Assembly: GCA_016098155.1 (NCBI GenBank)
Contig: JAAAJB010000048.1
Location: forward strand, 34,363 to 98,362
Reading direction: 5' to 3'
DNA from: Actinomortierella ambigua
Taxonomy: Eukaryota > Mortierellomycota > Mortierellomycetes > Mortierellales > Mortierellaceae
Length of the DNA stretch: 64,000 nucleotides
A model generated the notes under the pieces. That model was given only the letters and a program-made list of their open reading frames with translations, was not told the DNA's origin and ran no database searches. A program made the translations under genes and the position numbers. Below, piece after piece: positions 31,000 to 44,167 of this stretch (the first letter of the stretch is position 1; each line of letters starts with the position of its first letter).

Positions 31000-33900
31000 C
31001 TAGTGATGCGACACCAGCTTGAGCTGCCGGTCTACCCCAGCGCAAAACTCATCCGTGACGCGTGGGTCTGCAACTTTGCTATCGTCTGTTTCCATCTTGA
31101 TGCTCTCGAGTGGCAGCGACTGCTGCTGCTGCACGTCCTCCACCCTCGCTTCCTCTACTACTTCCTCTTCCTCCTCGCTCTCCTTTCCCTTCTCCTTCTG
31201 TCTTTTCGACTCCCAGGCCTGGCATCGCAACCTCTCGTCCATGATCCAGTTCAGGTACTCGGCCTTGACCAGCTGCTGTTCCAGCCGGTTCAGCTGCTCA
31301 AACGTCGCCAGCAGATCATACCGCAAAATCCCGATCCGGTCATGCTGGAAGACCAGCCGCGTCGCCGATCGCCTATGCGACGGTAACATCCATGGGTAGC
31401 TTGGCGGCACTGAGGTAGAAAAAGAACCCGTCTCGGGCTGATCTGTCTCTCGACTCTCGGCCGATACAGGGACAACGGACGTCGTCGTCAATGCTTCCTC
31501 AGACTCGAGCGACAGTGTCGGCGGTGTGGTCGTGGCCGCCGACGTGTGCAGCGACATGGTCGCCCAAGAGGATGACGACGACGACGACGACAATGGGTCA
31601 TTCACCACCGACGTAGCCCACGGGTAGAACGACTCCTTGACCTGCATAAACGTCTTGAAGCTCGCAGCATCAATCCACCGATCCTGTATCTCCTCGCTCG
31701 CCATGGGTGCGTTGAAGATCTGGTCTTCCAAATCCTTCAAGTACACAGCGCGTGCACTCACGCGTATCCTTCTAGACTCGGAAAAGGTACGGGAAGAGCG
31801 CGGCGGGTGCTGAGGCTGTTCCTGGTGGCGAGACTGGTCTTCCTGTGGCGTTGTTGCTTGGTGCTTGGCCGAGACAGACTCTCCTCCACTACTTCCTTTC
31901 AACCCTTCCATCCTATTCCGCTGCAGGATCATCTCATGCCGCTGGATCCGCCAGGTCGATTCCATCAACCGCTTGCTATTCCAGGCAGCCCACATGTTCA
32001 TCAGTGACGACACCGCCAAGAAGAACGCCAACAATCGTACCAGCATCCGCCTCTGCCGGTGCACTGGCGACTCACTCTTCAGCGCGGCTGCAGATGAACT
32101 CGGCCCATACAGCAGTCGCTGCAATAGGCCGCCGCCATGATAGCCTTGGCTTGCACCAATACCACTGCCTTGGTCACCTACCGAGGACTCTACATCTTCC
32201 TTCTTCTGCTTCTCCGCCACGAGTGTGCTTCGGCTAGGCCGTCCCAACAGCCGTGTCCGGCTCTCCTTCGACCCTACCGGCGTAAACTTGGGCTGTTCCC
32301 CAATCGGCCAATGACCCATCACCCGTGCATGTCCCCTATTGCTGCTGCTGCTGCTGCTCGGGTGACCCGCAGCGTGGAGACCCTCACTTGCCCTACTGCT
32401 GCTGTTGCTGCTCGGCTGACTCACAGCGTGGACACCCTCACTCGCGGCTGTGCTGACTGTATGCCGCCGTGCACGGCCCGCTCCGCCACCGCCAGCTGTG
32501 CTCAACATTCCGGCCGCTGTCGCTGCTCCCATCGTCGTCGCTGCTGCTGCGAGGGCAGCTGCAGCTGTCGTGGCATGTCGAGGTGCGATCGTCATGGCTC
32601 TTTGGCGAGCCGCCGCCGTCGTCGGCGTTGTCGGCGTCGCTCCTGCCACTGTTGCTGTTGATGCTTCATTCCCAGGACCCTTTGCTGCTTCACGTTCATG
32701 CTCCTCCGAGCCTTCTTGGTCCCAGTCCAGTAACATCTTCTCCTCGCTCGTGCCCGGTGCCACCAAGGCAATCTTGACCTTGGACGAGTTACTCCGGTTA
32801 TGCCGGGGTCGCACTGGCAAGGCCTTGGCCAACAATGACGACCCGGACGAGTTGGAGGACGACGAAGCCGCCGACGACGAGCGATGCCTTGATTTTCTGC
32901 CACCATCTTGAGTCAGGTTGGTGGAGGACGATGATGCCTTGAGAGACCCACTACTACTACTGCCGCTGCTGCTGCCATCGGTATTAATATACCGGTCGAG
33001 AATCTCGTTCAAATCGCGTGCCGTTTCTGCCGTGCCTTTGAAAATCGCGCTCTTGATCATGGCCTTGACCAGTGGGTTCTTGTGCCACTCAATGCCGCTC
33101 GAGCACGTCAACTTGCACTCTTTAGGGCTCACATATGTCACACAGTACCGTGAGACGGGCGTAAACGAGTCGCTGTACGGCATCGCTGGCATGCTTGACC
33201 GCACTGTGTATGTGTACCGCCTGCAGTGAGAAATATCAACAATTGCATGATATGATTAGAAGTAAAGCTTTACCAGAATACACCACAAAAAATAGTCGTT
33301 CAATTCAATAGCACTTACAGATGCTCTTCCTCGACCTCACAAGTTTGTGTCTCAAAACAGTCGGTCTGGTTGAGTCGCACCATGGGGTTGTTCACTATCA
33401 ACATGTACTTGATAACCCTTGTCTTCTTGCCTCCTTCATTGACCCAACGACCAATGTCATAGACTAGCCAAGGAATAGAGAGAAAGAGATAGGCAGGTGT
33501 GTGGAAACATCCCAGCAATAGATCGATTAGAACTCTGATCACGGTGATGCATACAGAGGAGAGCAAAATGGACCGACCAACACACTATGAAAAAAAAAAG
33601 AGACTGGGCAGCTTACCGGAATCGTTCCTCCGTTCATGGAACTCTCGCCACACGCAGCTAAGAGGATCCAACAGCAGCCGGTGTAGTGTCTTGGCTGGGA
33701 CCTTAAACACCATTTCCGATTCAACGCGCTCCAAATGACCCGGGCATTGGCAGTCCACCGGTGTTGGTGGCTGTGGCATGCTCGCCGGGAAGACCTCATT
33801 GGGGTACGTGCGTATCGGCTTGCCATGGTCACTGCCGGCGGTAGGTGTCGCTCCTGACCCTGGCGAGCTAGTCTCCAGACCATCTTCACTTTGCCCCTGA

Positions 33901-34512
33901 TCATCCGTGTAGTGGGCGCCACTATCCCTTGGAGGCGCCGTCAACGACACGCGACCGCCATGATGCACAATACCCTCAGTGCGAGTGCCATGTGTCGACT
34001 CTGTCTCCGCCAAGGACCCTGATCCTGCAGTGAGCTTTGGCTTGGACGTGATCCTCAACGTCTTCCTGTAGAGATCCTTCACTGGCCGACGTCCCGTCCT
34101 CAGGTGTGCGTTGGTCCAGATCAGCTTCAGCACAAGATACTCGGTATCCGAAAGAGAGAACTGACTAAAAACGTGCTGCTTACTATCCAGCGTCTCAATG
34201 CGCCATTCTGTCAAGATGTCCTTTTGTTCGCATTCGATGCCATGAATAGCGGAGAACCGGAACATCCTCTACAGCCATGGTAAAAAAATAAAATAAATTA
34301 AAATAAAAAACAAGGAGGACCGTTAGCACCCATGTATCTCGCACGTTGTCGTCCGAATACTCATCATTTCATTCAAGTATTTACCTTTGTCTCGATGCTC
34401 AGGTCGCGTGAATAAAAGTACATGGCAGATTGTGTGACATAAATTCGACCGTACACCATAATTGGTGTCGGCCGGCAATCATCATAATAACCACTTGTCC
34501 AAGCTAGAGGTT

Positions 34513-34548
<36 letters not shown>

Positions 34549-37500
34549 AACACTGTCAGGTCTAAGGACCTCTTTCATCATGCCTTTTCATCCAACCAAT
34601 TTGCTCCGCAATAGAACACTTACAGTGCAGGACATATTCTTTCTTGTGCAACTTGGTACCCATGAACCTGTGGTGAAGCTCTCGATTACGCACCACCAAC
34701 TCCATTGTATAGAGAGGAATGCTAACGGTAAGAGTATCAAATAAGAGAGAAAGAGAAAAGGAGAGAGAGAGAGTCCAAGATAAGTGCCATGCCTTTCGAG
34801 GTGGAAGGGTAGACATATCAACATTTCTGCACCGCAGAAAGCGTGATGTGCGACTTACTCAGATGTCGGCGGAGGTGAAGATTTTGGAACTAGATGATGT
34901 GAGCTGTTCAACAACTTCTCAAGCTGTGTTGCCGGGGTTGATCCGCTACACTTGCTATTGGCACTCACTCCAGTGTCATTTCCACCGCTGGTGGCTGCCG
35001 ATTGTCCCTGCGCGGCATCTGCAACCGTAGGGACTTTTGTCTCTGATGCAGCCCTCCTCTTCGTGTCTAGCATCGGCAAAGGATCTCTTGACTTGCGACC
35101 ATTACCGTATGGCATCGATGCGAAATGGCCAACAGGTGGTGGTGGCAGAGGCGTCGTTGATGCGCTTGATGATTCCTCAGTTGGGGTGGTCGTGGTAGCA
35201 ATACCAAGGCCAGGTGATTGCGCACCATCGGGGCCTCCCTCAGGCTTCTCTGTGGCGTCCGACTTGGCTGCATCCTGTTCAGTCGATCCAGACGTATCAC
35301 CGGTACTGAGACTATTGGCGCTGGTATTGTTTCCTGTATAACTGTTGAGTAAAAGACTGAATCCAGGTACACTAGCGGCCCACCCCAATGCTCCACTCAC
35401 TTTGGAGTCCTGTGGCTGTCCACCGCCATCCACTTCACTTCCGTCGCCAAGCCGATCGCCAACTGGGAAGGAGAAGCGCGACTGTGAGCCCTCAGTCATG
35501 GGCATCGGCGAATATGGCTCCTCTGCATCCGGGAACTTGGGCAACCTTAGTTGCTCTTGCGCCTCTCGCTTGGCTGCCTCGAATGTACCGACCCAGCTCA
35601 GCAGATCGTCCTCGGTCTCGGCCTGGAGTACATATGACTGGGTAGAGCAGACCACCTCAAAACAGAACCGTCGCTCCATTTGAATCATGGCCAAACCTCC
35701 TCCTCCTCCGTTGCCGCCACCACCTCCTGCGCTACCCCCTCCTTGGCTGGACGACAAAGAGTTGATACTGCTGCTGCTTGTCAATGGTGAGATCATGCTC
35801 ACAGAGCCGTTGTACCGTACATCGCACATTGCCACCGATATCCGCTCGCTTTGCACCACTTGCGATCCGACGCTGGGGCTCGACACCACGCTCTCAAAGC
35901 CAAACTCGCCTTCCTGGATGAAAAAGTACTTGCGCTGCCATACCGGTGCCCTGTTTTTGGGCTGGGGGATTCGGATATTGAGATACCCTTGTTTGGTTGT
36001 TGGCGTGATATCGCGCGGGGTTTCGCAAAAGACAAGGTCAGAGATCGTTGGTGAGTTCGATATGGATATTTGGGGAGACCGATCGGGGCCTCCGCTGGTG
36101 GCCGTAACGCCTCCTGACGAAGACGATGACAATTGCGCATCCGGTTGGGTGAGGTTTTCCAGAGATCGCGAATGGGTCAGGGTGACGGTTGATCCATTTG
36201 AGGTGTCCTCAATAGCAATGTTGGGCATCGAAGGGTTAATGCCGAGGCTAACGCCCGCTGCTGTCCCTCGCTGGCTTTCCGCAGTGGGAGTACGTGTCAT
36301 GGCAGTGCTTCTGGCCAAGAAGGGTGTAGCGTGTGTCGGACCTGCCATATAGGCGACAGAGAGCAAGGCAGATCCGATGGGCGAAGGCTTTGTAGCCGGG
36401 GTATTGTTGGCATAGCATTTGAGCGACCGACTCGGCTTCCAGTACTCGATGGCATCTGCTGTGTACCGCTCCTTGGTTTCCTGCAGCTCTCCTAATGCAA
36501 TCCCACTCGCCTCCTTGTGCTCACGCATGTATGTCTTTAGCTGCAAAACCTGCAATGCCATGCCACCACAGTGATCTGCGTTGCCGGAAAAATAGTCATG
36601 CTGTGTTGCCATGATATCGAGGAACTAGATTCGTGAATGCAGTCAAAAAGTCAGCGATGGTTCATGATGTCATCATGTCTTCATAGACCTTCACCCATAA
36701 CATAGCATCCGGATGACTCGTACCACTCCGAGAATGAGCTGATCCAGACTATCCTGAAACTTGATGCAGAGCATAGCGCAGGACATTGCGCTCTGAATAT
36801 AGGCCTTGCGAACATCGTACAGCTGGAAAGCCTCCTCGCGCAAGGCACTTGGCTCCTTTTGCCGACTTTGCCCATTGTACTTGGCCAACGCCGACTCGTA
36901 CTTTTCCAGAGCCTTGTCAAAGGCCTTCTTGGCTTCCTTAAACTCCTTGAGATCGTTCTTGACAAAGTCTTCAAGAGGCTTTACAATCCTTTCGTTGACC
37001 TCGACAATGTACTGGTGTTTGAGTGCAAGCATGGTCCGAAATGCGCCACTTGCCAGCTTCATTGCCGGAAGTGTGTATTGAGCGCCTAAGTATGACGAAA
37101 GACGGTCCCAATGTACAGGTTAGTCTGGTGGACAAACAACATGCTCTGCTGGCATATGGCGCAGATCAGATTCTCCTTCAACAAACATGTCAGATGGCAA
37201 CAAACAGGCAGGAAAGGGAAGGGGGTCGCAATTTTTGTGGGGTAACAAACAAAGAAGGGGGGAATGACCAACAAATCGGACAAAGGCAAGGGGAGGAAGA
37301 GAAAAAGACATGATCACTATGGTCCGAGCTAGCTTGGGCGACGATGCGCGTGTTGGGGAGGTGGAAAGAATGTCGACCACTTTCCAACTCCCCTCCCCCC
37401 ATTCAAAGCTGCTTTCACTTACTCAGCATGCCTTGCGAAAGCAACGGGACCTCGGTCCGCTTGTTTAGGATGGCGACAACCTCGTTCAGTTCTATTACGC

Positions 37501-38217
37501 ACGCAAAAGAATCAATAGAGGCGAACCTCTTGTCAGCCATGCTGTTGATTGTTCAGCCCCCACTTGTAGCTCTGAGATGGCTCGGCGGATACCTTTGACA
37601 CTTACTCGTCCATTCTTCCGTAACTTTCTTGATGGATTGTTGCTATTGTCACATGTACGCAACCATGGCATGAGAAAGTTCCGACAGTACAATAATAGAA
37701 CGTTGTGCATGGTGGCAGAGGATGCGCAGTAAGAGTGACATCGTTAGTTACGCCAGGCAGCTACGTTTCCCACCACCATCACCATCTTTCGCTATGATCG
37801 CCATCATCATCACCACCACCGCCACCTAGAATCCTCGAGCGAAAGGGTAAAAGACCACCTAGCCCATACATGGTTCATGGATCTCTCCACCTTCTGCTGT
37901 GGCAAAAGACAAGAGCACCACACCACCACACCACTGCACACCACACAACAGCCCACAGAAAGTGCCACCAATGAGTGAGGGTTCCGACTAGAACACAGCC
38001 AAACAGCCAAACGGGATTCAGGACGTACAAGTGCAACTAGCCAGCTCTCAAGAAAGAACACCTGGCCCTCAAAGAGTTTAACGTTGGCCCGGAAGTTTGG
38101 GTTGTCGAGCAATGCATCCTCTAGCGTAATGTTGGCGACGGGAATTAAGGCAGCAACCCCCTCTGCGGCAGTGTGGTTATCAGGCACAGAGGGAGGGTTG
38201 GGTGGCACAGCCGTCAT
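31000..38217 (-). CDS. Sip3/Lam-type sterol-transfer protein: BAR-PH-GRAM-VASt-TM (10 exons, 1885 aa)
   Basis: Exons 38029-38217, 37606-37642, 37423-37491, 36724-37085, 34859-36624, 34624-34721, 34385-34503, 33617-34268, 33319-33463, 31000-33220; all junctions keep phase. Order: BAR-like helices (about residues 20-280, with QYIVEVNERIVKPLEDFV), PH domain (about 430-572, GYLNIRIPQPKNRAPVWQRK to LLSWVGTFE), PH-GRAM (about 808-960, with MYFYSRDLSIETK), VASt/StART-like domain (about 1040-1223, PGHLERVESEMVF through FETQTCEVEEE and IEWHKNPLVKAMIK), and one transmembrane helix (about 1530-1552, LLAFFLAVSSLMNMWAAW). This is the layout of yeast Sip3 and Lam1/Ysp1, ER-anchored proteins that move sterol at plasma-membrane contacts. 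The C-terminal 330 residues are less conserved. Low-complexity Ala/Ser segments separate VASt from the membrane helix. AATAAA (sense) at 30970-30975. Confidence 0.88.
34517..34545. repeat. (GA)n microsatellite in an intron of the Sip3/Lam-type gene
   Basis: Perfect GA run located just after the acceptor side boundary of exon 7 in the intron 34504-34623; CT on the sense strand. Confidence 0.9.
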
Positions 38218-38689
38218 GTGTGACAGGGTGATGCGAATGAGTGGATGAGAGGATGAGAGACAACGAGCGAGAGAGAGAGGAAGAGAGGAGTTGGGTCAAG
38301 GAAGCAAGCTCCAGTAGGGAAAGTCAAGGAGGGGGGGTTGAAGAAGGGCAGTGCTGTGCTTTCTTTTTTTGGATAATCCTGTCAGGGCGGGGTATTATTG
38401 AGAAGAAAGAAAAAGAGAGAGAAAAAGAGAAGGAAGAAGGAAGGAAAGAGGCAGCGGTGCAAGGAATGAGCTCAATGAAGAGCATTCATGAAACGAACAG
38501 AGGGTCAAAATGAGTAAACTGTAAAGGTTAAAGGGAAGTGAGTGATAAAATAATGATGACAATATACTCAACCACTCAACCACCACCACCCCAACCACCT
38601 ACTGTGGACAAACTGTACTACACCAACTGCAACAACGCATGGATGGGCAATATTTTTGTTTATTACAAGGAAGGAAATGGCAGGGCAAT
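38218..38689. other. Spacer between SF3B1 3' end and the Sip3/Lam-type start
   Basis: Both genes are on the minus strand. Purine-rich on plus near 38255-38345 and 38400-38455, which is C/T-rich on the sense strand, as expected of the leader of the Sip3/Lam-type gene. Sense AATAAA at 38661-38666 is the probable SF3B1 poly(A) signal. Confidence 0.6.
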
Positions 38690-41600
38690 CTAGAGAACGT
38701 ACATCAACTCTGAACGCTCATAGGTGTTTTTCTGGTCATTGTCGATGGACGGATAGAACGGGATGAGTGCATCCTGACCATAGATGTACGTGTTGTTGTA
38801 GATCTTCCAGTAAACCTCGCGCACCCGGCGGGCCGGGTGGAACAGGCCCTGCACCACGTACTGCAGCACGCGACCTGGTCCCAATGCCACTGCCAGACCA
38901 TCGATCGCATCCATCACCGCGTTGATCACGTGCGGCGACGTCTCGAAGATGTTGGGCCACACATAGTTGAGCAAGTGCAACAGCGCATCCTCACAACCCA
39001 GGCCCACCACACCCAACGACATGTGCTTGACCGTCGTACACGCCGTCTGTCGGTGCACCAGATCGCGGTCCATCAATGCATCCTCCAGCAATGGTGTCAC
39101 TGCATAAATGTAATCCTTGCCCATCTCGCCAATGTACTCAAACACCCAAGCAAGCGACTAGAGTTGGATACACAAAAAAGAAGCAAAGAAGGAAAGGAAA
39201 AAGAGACAAAGTTAGTTGTTACTCAGGCGACGGCACTGTAAATAAAAATAAAAAAGATGTCATGTCAATCAGTCATCGTGAGCTTACCTTGAGCACACCG
39301 TTTTGAACATTGAGTTCAGGAACACGGTATTCGTTCATCAGTGCCGGCAGCACCGTGAAAGGAGCACATGTTTCTGCGACAATAGCAATCGCCACCGTCG
39401 TGCACACACGATTCTGACGCTCCTGCACCTTCAAGTTGTTGAGCAACGTGGCCAGCACATCCTGCGGTCCAATCGCCTTGGCAATGTAACCGAATGTGTT
39501 GATCGCCGCTCGCCGGATACCCTTCTTGTGCGCCTTGAGCATGTCCAATAGCTCAAAGCACACTCGCATCCACTCACGCGCACTCACAAACTCGGCACCA
39601 CGATCGGCAATACGTCCCACCAGATCAATATTGTTCTCCTGCACCTTCTCGTGTCGGTTCTTCAGGATGGGTGTCAGACGTGGGAGCAGATCCTTGATAG
39701 GCGGTGTCATGCTACTCATACCAATCACATTCACAATCGACTTGAGTGCGCCGAGAATCGAGCCCAAGACCTCGGGGTACTCCTCACCAAGGTACTCAAA
39801 CAGCACCAGACCCAGATGGCCCATCAGCTTTTCTTCGCCGCACGTCTTCATCACGACCGCAATGCGAGAAATCAGATCCGCCGCCTGTTGACGGACCTTG
39901 GCCGACTTGTTGTTGAGGCGCCACAGAATCGTGGACGAGATCTGAGGAAGGTACACCTTGGCCCGATAGCCCAGTGCATTGACAACGGTGCCAAAGCCGT
40001 TCAACATGACCAGCTCCTCCACCGTCTGCTCCTGGAATGCATACAAAATACCGTCAATCAACACCTCCTCCAGACGACCATCAATATCGGCCGCGCCCAG
40101 CTGGCTCACCACCTTGTCGATCGTCTCCATGACCATCTTGCGGTAAGGCTCCGACTCATCCTTGAGGTCCTCGACGACCCTCGACACAATCTCGGCCACA
40201 CCCACCTTTTGCGCCAGCTCGACAGTCGTCTCCACCAGCTGCCGATAGTTGCGACGGTCAAGAGCCATGCGGCGCACCCAAAAGTTTTTGAAAAACTCTG
40301 GCAGGATCTCCTCCTTGATATACTGCGGGGTGACACCATCCGTGCCCGCACACTGCTTGACCACCTTGAGCACAATCTTCTTCATCTCCTCGTCCGGCGA
40401 TTGGAACTCGCGGATCAGCGTCGGCATAATCTCCTTGGTACCGCTGTTGGCATACTCGACGTCCATCAGAGGAATAATATAGCCAATCGCCTTGAGGAAC
40501 GCCGCCAGACCCTTACCACGATGCTTGCGGATACCAGACCACAGAGGCTGGAGAACCGAGCCAAACGACTCGATACCGTACGGGTGTGCGGCCTCGGCCA
40601 GCGCCGCGATGGCCAACGACGTGATCGTGCGCACCTTTTGGTGCTCGTCCTCCAGACCGTGGGCAATACAGTCGACCAAGTTCTTGAGATGGGGCAAGAT
40701 GGCGCATCCCAACAGAATCGCAATCTGCTGCACAATCTTGATACCCGTATGGCGGGCCTGCCACGATTTCTTACTGTTGCACACCGCGCGCAAGAACGGC
40801 AACAACACTGGCACACCCAGCGCCGACGCCACCACCGAAAACGCACGTGCCGTCGTGTTGCGCACATACTCGTTCTCGTGATCAATGTCCGGACGCATCG
40901 TCGCAATCATCGTCGGCAATCCGGCGGCTTTACTCAGGTTGCTGATAATCTCTCGTCCCTCCACACGTGCATAATAGTCCTCGTCGATCAAAAGCGGCTC
41001 GATGACCACCAGGATCTTGTGCACATACGGACGCACGAGATCGTCCAGCTTGTACAGGATACGGTCAATCACCTTCACCAGCAAATGACGCTCCTGATCC
41101 TCCAGCGTTGGCGACATGAGCAGCGGCAGAATCTGGTTGAACAGCGGTCCTGGTCCAAAGTCGCGCGCCTTGTCCGTGATCGTACGCAACGCAACCTTGC
41201 GCATCGGCGGCGTACCGTTCTTGATCTTGAGCAAAAGACGCATAATCTTTCGCTCCTTGATATCCTCTTCCGTCATCGTCGACTCGTCCTTCTCCTCCAG
41301 AAGCTTGCCAAAGTGCTGCATGTCCTCTTGCTTGAAGAATGGCAGATTGGCGGCACCAGGAATCTCGACCTCGTTGGGGATACCATAGTTTTGCTTGACA
41401 TTCTCGTCCTGCATCATAAATCCGCCCGTATATGGCGTCGGGGTAGCCATCAGCTTCCTCGACGGTGTGCGGATGGGCTGGTATGTAGGTGGTGGATCCA
41501 GAATCTTGTATCCAGTGGTCGGGAACATGGCGTCCAGCTCCTCATCCGTCAGTGGTCTGTTGCGCATATCAATCTCGTGCTCCCAGCGTTGAGCATTCAT

Positions 41601-42644
41601 CGCCTCGGGGGTCATGGGCACGCTGACATTGGGTGTGACCATTCCCATCTGGCCGCCTGCCATGGGTGTCGCGCCAAACATGCCAGACGGTGCCACCGGT
41701 GTTTCGTCCCATCGCGAGCGCTTGGCCGTAGGAGTCTCCTGAACACCACTCGACGATACCTTGGGTGTGGCATCCCATGCCGATGCGTTGACAATCGGTG
41801 TCTCGTCCCATCGGTTGCGCTTCTTGGGCTCTGCTTTGGGGGTTTCATCCCAACGGTTGGAGGGTACAGGCACATGCCCATCCGGCTCATTCCAGGACGA
41901 GGTTGCCTCGGGGGCAACAACCGGTGTGGCGACATCCCACCGACGCTTGCGTCCCGAGGGTGTGGGTGGTGGCGGAGCTGCCTGTCCTGTCTCCTTTTGC
42001 GCCTCCTTCTTTTGTTCTGCAATCTTCCGCAGCACTCGTTGCTCCTCACGCTCGAGCTCAGCCTGCTTCATGACTTCAGCATACGACCGTGCGCCATCCG
42101 GTCCGTCGTTTCCGCTCTGACCCTGCGCAAACGGGTCCTGTCGTGAAGGCGAAAGTGTGCGCAGTGTCCGCTGTTTGTGATAGTCGTCCTCGCGATCGAC
42201 AATCCTCTTGGATTGAGTGCGCGAAGCAAACGGATCTACATCGTCCGCGTCATCCATGGTCTGTACGTGATCAAAGACCTCCTTGGGTGCTGTGTACGAA
42301 GCCAGTTTCCGCGTAGTTGTGGTGCGCATCTTTTGTGCCAGCTCGTCGTCATCCTCGTCATCTTCATCGTGCATCGGCAGGGAGTCTACATATCCCGACT
42401 TGTCGCTCGAGCCATAAATGTCAGTGTCAAAACTGATCCCACCCGTCAGAGCTGCTCGGTTATCCTCCCGCTGTGATGACTTTTCAGCCGCACGCTTCTC
42501 CTGCTCCCGTTTGATCTGTGCCGTAATATCTAAATTGTTGCGAAAAAAAAAAAAAAAAAAGATTAGTTGAAAGGTTGAGGCATCCGTATGTGGACAGCCT
42601 GATTGCACAGAAGAATGATGGAGTTGGCGCTTACCGTCAGACAT
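38690..42644 (-). CDS. SF3B1: Splicing factor 3B subunit 1 (SF3B1/Hsh155), 3 exons, 1239 aa
   Basis: Exons 42635-42644 (10 nt: ATG TCT GAC G), 39288-42529 and 38690-39157 join in phase; the first join gives [20 protein letters not shown], matching the family N-terminus. Residues 1-400 are disordered and carry repeated RWDETP units, the Trp-containing ligand motifs that bind UHM proteins and whose TP sites are phosphorylated. The rest is the HEAT-repeat superhelix that clamps the U2 snRNA-branch site duplex. Positions altered in human SF3B1 disease keep the normal residue: [24 protein letters not shown]. The C-terminus ([20 protein letters not shown], then [12 protein letters not shown]) is near identical to known orthologues. 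A nuclear core component of U2 snRNP. Essential in all eukaryotes studied. Confidence 0.97.
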
Positions 42645-43423
42645 GTTAACAAGCGGCCAATGACAAAGGGGGTATTGAGGAATTGATGAGCGAATTAAAA
42701 GAAGAGGCTATGCTCGTTCTTCCAGTCTCGAGACAGAGAGAGAGAGTGAGAATGAAGGTTGTGATTTACTCGATGTTGGGAAATGGAGCCCTTTGATGCG
42801 ACATGTTCTTGTAGCACAAATGCGGCACTAATTACGCACAGGATTCCATTCGTTGGTGTAATTATAAAAATCGAGGCAGCGGCCCTCTGGCGGCTGGCTG
42901 GAGAGCTAGACAGGCACGCCCACAACGACAGAGGTCATGAGTAATAATTGCTTCCTCAGTCCTCTTATTGTCTAATCCGAGCATGTCGTTCTCCTCACTT
43001 CACGCCATCGGAAGTGGAACGGAAAAAAACAGCTCTCGCCTCGCAATGGCATCTGTAACCCACCCCTTGGCCCCCCCTTGGCCCCTCCCTTTACCATCCG
43101 AATGCAAATCTCTGATACACCGGAAGAACACAAAGCGGGAAAAGGCTCAGGGGTCCAGATCCTCAACAAAAAATGAGGAAGGAAAGAGGAGGCTAGGCAA
43201 TCCCCTTGAATTTGGATGCACATGGAGAGACAGGAGGTTGGCCTCTAACAACGATCCTTGTTTGTTCAGGAGGACTCTTTCCATTACAAAAGTTGCGCCT
43301 CTCCTTCTCAACCACTCTTCAACCATTTTTTTTTCCTTGTCCAATCTGGCACCAAAACCTTCACTTTGTCCTTTGCTCGTCCCTTCTGCTCTCCACTTTC
43401 TTTTTTTTTTCATTCTTGCTCAT
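42645..43423. other. Divergent spacer between SF3B1 and the Cys-rich peptide gene
   Basis: No gene supported. A plus-strand frame covering 42968-43762 is mostly shadow: it crosses the next gene in another phase. T-rich tracts at 43325-43335 and 43400-43410 directly precede the ATG at 43424. Confidence 0.6.
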
Positions 43424-43980
43424 ATGAAGACCCCAACTTTGATCTCGATTGCTTCTCTGTTGGGCGCTGCGGCTGCTGCTGGAATCAAGCTTGGGGAGAC
43501 CACCCCGGCTACCTTTCATGGTATCCAGCCACACTTGGAATCGGCCACAAGTTTGTTGACAGCGGGCAGGAGTCACGAAGCGTTGCAAAAGCGAGGTATG
43601 GACAAATCTTTCCGACACCCCAAGTCTCTCTGGGTAGCTGTGTTTCATGCTGCTCTCTTGTTCTCACAATCACGCTTTCTTTTTTGCTTTTTTTTTTTGA
43701 ATCTCCAGCATCTTGCCCAGGTGGTTTTGGCGTATGTCCCAGAGGTACCTGCTGTCCTGTGAATGGTGCATGCTGTAATAATGGCAACTGCTGTCGTGCC
43801 GGCTATTGGTGCTACGGACCTGGCTGTTGCCCCGTGAATGCCAATGGATGCGACGGCCAAGGCTGCTGTCCTCGAGGTGCCTCCTGTTGCAAAGGCGGTT
43901 CATGTTGCCCCGCCGGTCAGTACTGCGTGGAGGTGCATGGGATGATAAGATGTTGCCCCAATGGGGAGGTTTGCCAGTAA
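43424..43980 (+). CDS. Secreted Cys-rich peptide precursor, granulin-like, with Kex2 site (2 exons)
   Basis: Exons 43424-43595 and 43709-43980 join in phase (GTATGG...CCAG) to give 147 residues. Residues 1-20 are a signal peptide (SLLGAAAAAG), 21-57 a propeptide ending Gln-Lys-Arg, a Kex2-type cleavage site, and 58-147 a mature domain with 22 Cys, including eight CC pairs (TCCPVNGACCNNGNCC, GCCPRGASCCKGGSCC). The CC-x4-6-CC ladder recalls granulins, but the order of single and paired Cys is not the exact granulin consensus. The intron separates pre-pro part from mature part almost at the cleavage site. Likely exported and heavily disulfide-bonded; possible roles include cell-wall or host interaction, but nothing in the sequence decides. 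AATAAA at 44034-44039. Confidence 0.83.
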
Positions 43981-44167
43981 TGAACACACATCCAGAAGAT
44001 GGCGAATGATCAAGGTATCCTATTCATAGCTCTAATAAACAACCGTACTTATACATGTTTAGCAAAAATGCACACTGTTGAACTTTCACCAATTGGCTGA
44101 GCAAACCGCGCCACCTTATGCCCCACCGAGTTTCACTCCACAAAAAAAACACAGGCGTCTTCCACAT

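Noticed and set aside
39651..42146. 831-codon plus-strand frame opposite SF3B1
   Set aside because: It is the exact antisense of the SF3B1 HEAT-repeat exon; composition (His, Arg, Leu rich) is a by-product of codon bias.
42968..43762. 264-codon plus-strand frame over the Cys-rich gene
   Set aside because: Conflicts in phase with the signal peptide and Cys ladder, which join cleanly at the GTATGG/CCAG intron.
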